Below are positions 63,819 to 64,000 of a DNA stretch of 64,000 nucleotides, piece by piece. The number at the start of each line of letters is the position of its first letter. The stretch's first letter is position 1. The position numbers and the translations under genes are program-made. The notes beneath the pieces were generated by a model that did no database searches, was not told where the DNA came from, and saw only the letters and a list, made by a program, of their open reading frames with translations. The stretch comes from Acinetobacter marinus (lineage in GTDB: Bacteria > Pseudomonadota > Gammaproteobacteria > Pseudomonadales > Moraxellaceae), in the NCBI RefSeq assembly GCF_900096915.1, contig NZ_FMYK01000005.1, positions 104,761 to 168,760 of the forward strand. Reading direction: 5' to 3'.

Positions 63819-64000
63819 ATGATAGACAAAAGCCAGCGTAGCATGCAGGAGGTATTGTCCCAGATTACAGATGGCATGACCATCATGATCGGTGGTTTTG
63901 GTACAGCAGGACAGCCCGCAGAACTGATTGATGGCTTGATTGCATTGGGTGTCAAAGATCTGGTCATCGTCAACAACAATGCTGGCAATGGCGACTACGG
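63819..64000 (+). CDS. catI: 3-oxoadipate CoA-transferase subunit A (3' end outside window)
   Basis: Only the first 60 codons are present, starting at 63819 with GAGAGG upstream. The sequence DGMTIMIGGFGTAGQPAELIDGL and LVIVNNNAGNGDYG is the SCOT/CoA-transferase A start. Next step after CatC/CatD in the pathway. Could equally be named pcaI. Confidence 0.85.
   Translation, partial: MIDKSQRSMQEVLSQITDGMTIMIGGFGTAGQPAELIDGLIALGVKDLVIVNNNAGNGDY

Overview
The window is 64 kb of a gammaproteobacterial chromosome, almost certainly an Acinetobacter (Moraxellaceae). The evidence is the ben/cat genes controlled by a BenM/CatM-type LysR regulator with ATAC-N7-GTAT operators, the secE-nusG-rplKAJL-rpoBC block with typical Acinetobacter protein sequences, the phoBR pair, and minimal eutBC genes without a microcompartment. 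I cannot assign a species. There is no rRNA, tRNA, CRISPR array, complete insertion sequence or prophage.

Layout. 0-6 kb: a Fur-type periplasmic DUF4198 gene cut by the window edge, an SDR/TetR divergent pair, phoBR, a zinc-ribbon membrane protein and an AlkB-like dioxygenase; between the last two lies a dense cluster of five DnaA-box-like 9-mers. 6-9 kb: an AT-rich three-gene toxin-antitoxin-like cassette and a two-domain Ada-like protein. 9-14 kb: a lipoprotein sulfatase with its own exported formylglycine-generating enzyme, then a TPR-DUF2971 protein with a perfect 108-bp tandem duplication. 14-26 kb (minus strand): secE, nusG, rplK, rplA, rplJ, rplL, rpoB and rpoC, with two palindromic repeat elements inside this essential transcription unit. 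26-36 kb (minus strand): psd, a rhodanese, pncB, ethanolamine catabolism (eat-eutB-eutC), a glutathione transferase and rarA. 36-42 kb: an amidohydrolase with an NMT1/THI5-type ABC importer, preceded by a structured leader, and a divergent 2OG-Fe(II) oxygenase; this looks like uptake and breakdown of a purine-like base. 42-52 kb: a PQQ-type sugar dehydrogenase, a Fur-type siderophore-processing pair (PepSY protein and IroE-like esterase), assorted housekeeping genes, gshA and dsbB. 52-64 kb: a merged benzoate/catechol cluster: benM (minus), catA, two dynamin-like GTPases, catB, catC, benABCD, benE and the start of the 3-oxoadipate CoA-transferase genes.

How the genes work together. BenE imports benzoate, BenABC dihydroxylates it, BenD makes catechol, CatA cleaves the ring, CatB and CatC convert cis,cis-muconate to the 3-oxoadipate enol-lactone, and the CoA-transferase (partial at the edge) leads to central metabolism. 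One regulator with BenM-specific effector residues probably controls all of it through two nearly identical three-site operator blocks, one before catA and one before catB.

The strongest candidates for something undescribed are the DnaA-box cluster at 5409-5484, the coupled GTPase pair inside the catechol genes (53860-56717), the structured leader before the NMT1-type transporter (40697-40774), and the three-gene HigBA-like cassette (6274-7629). All functions are read from sequence and remembered family features; no database search was possible.
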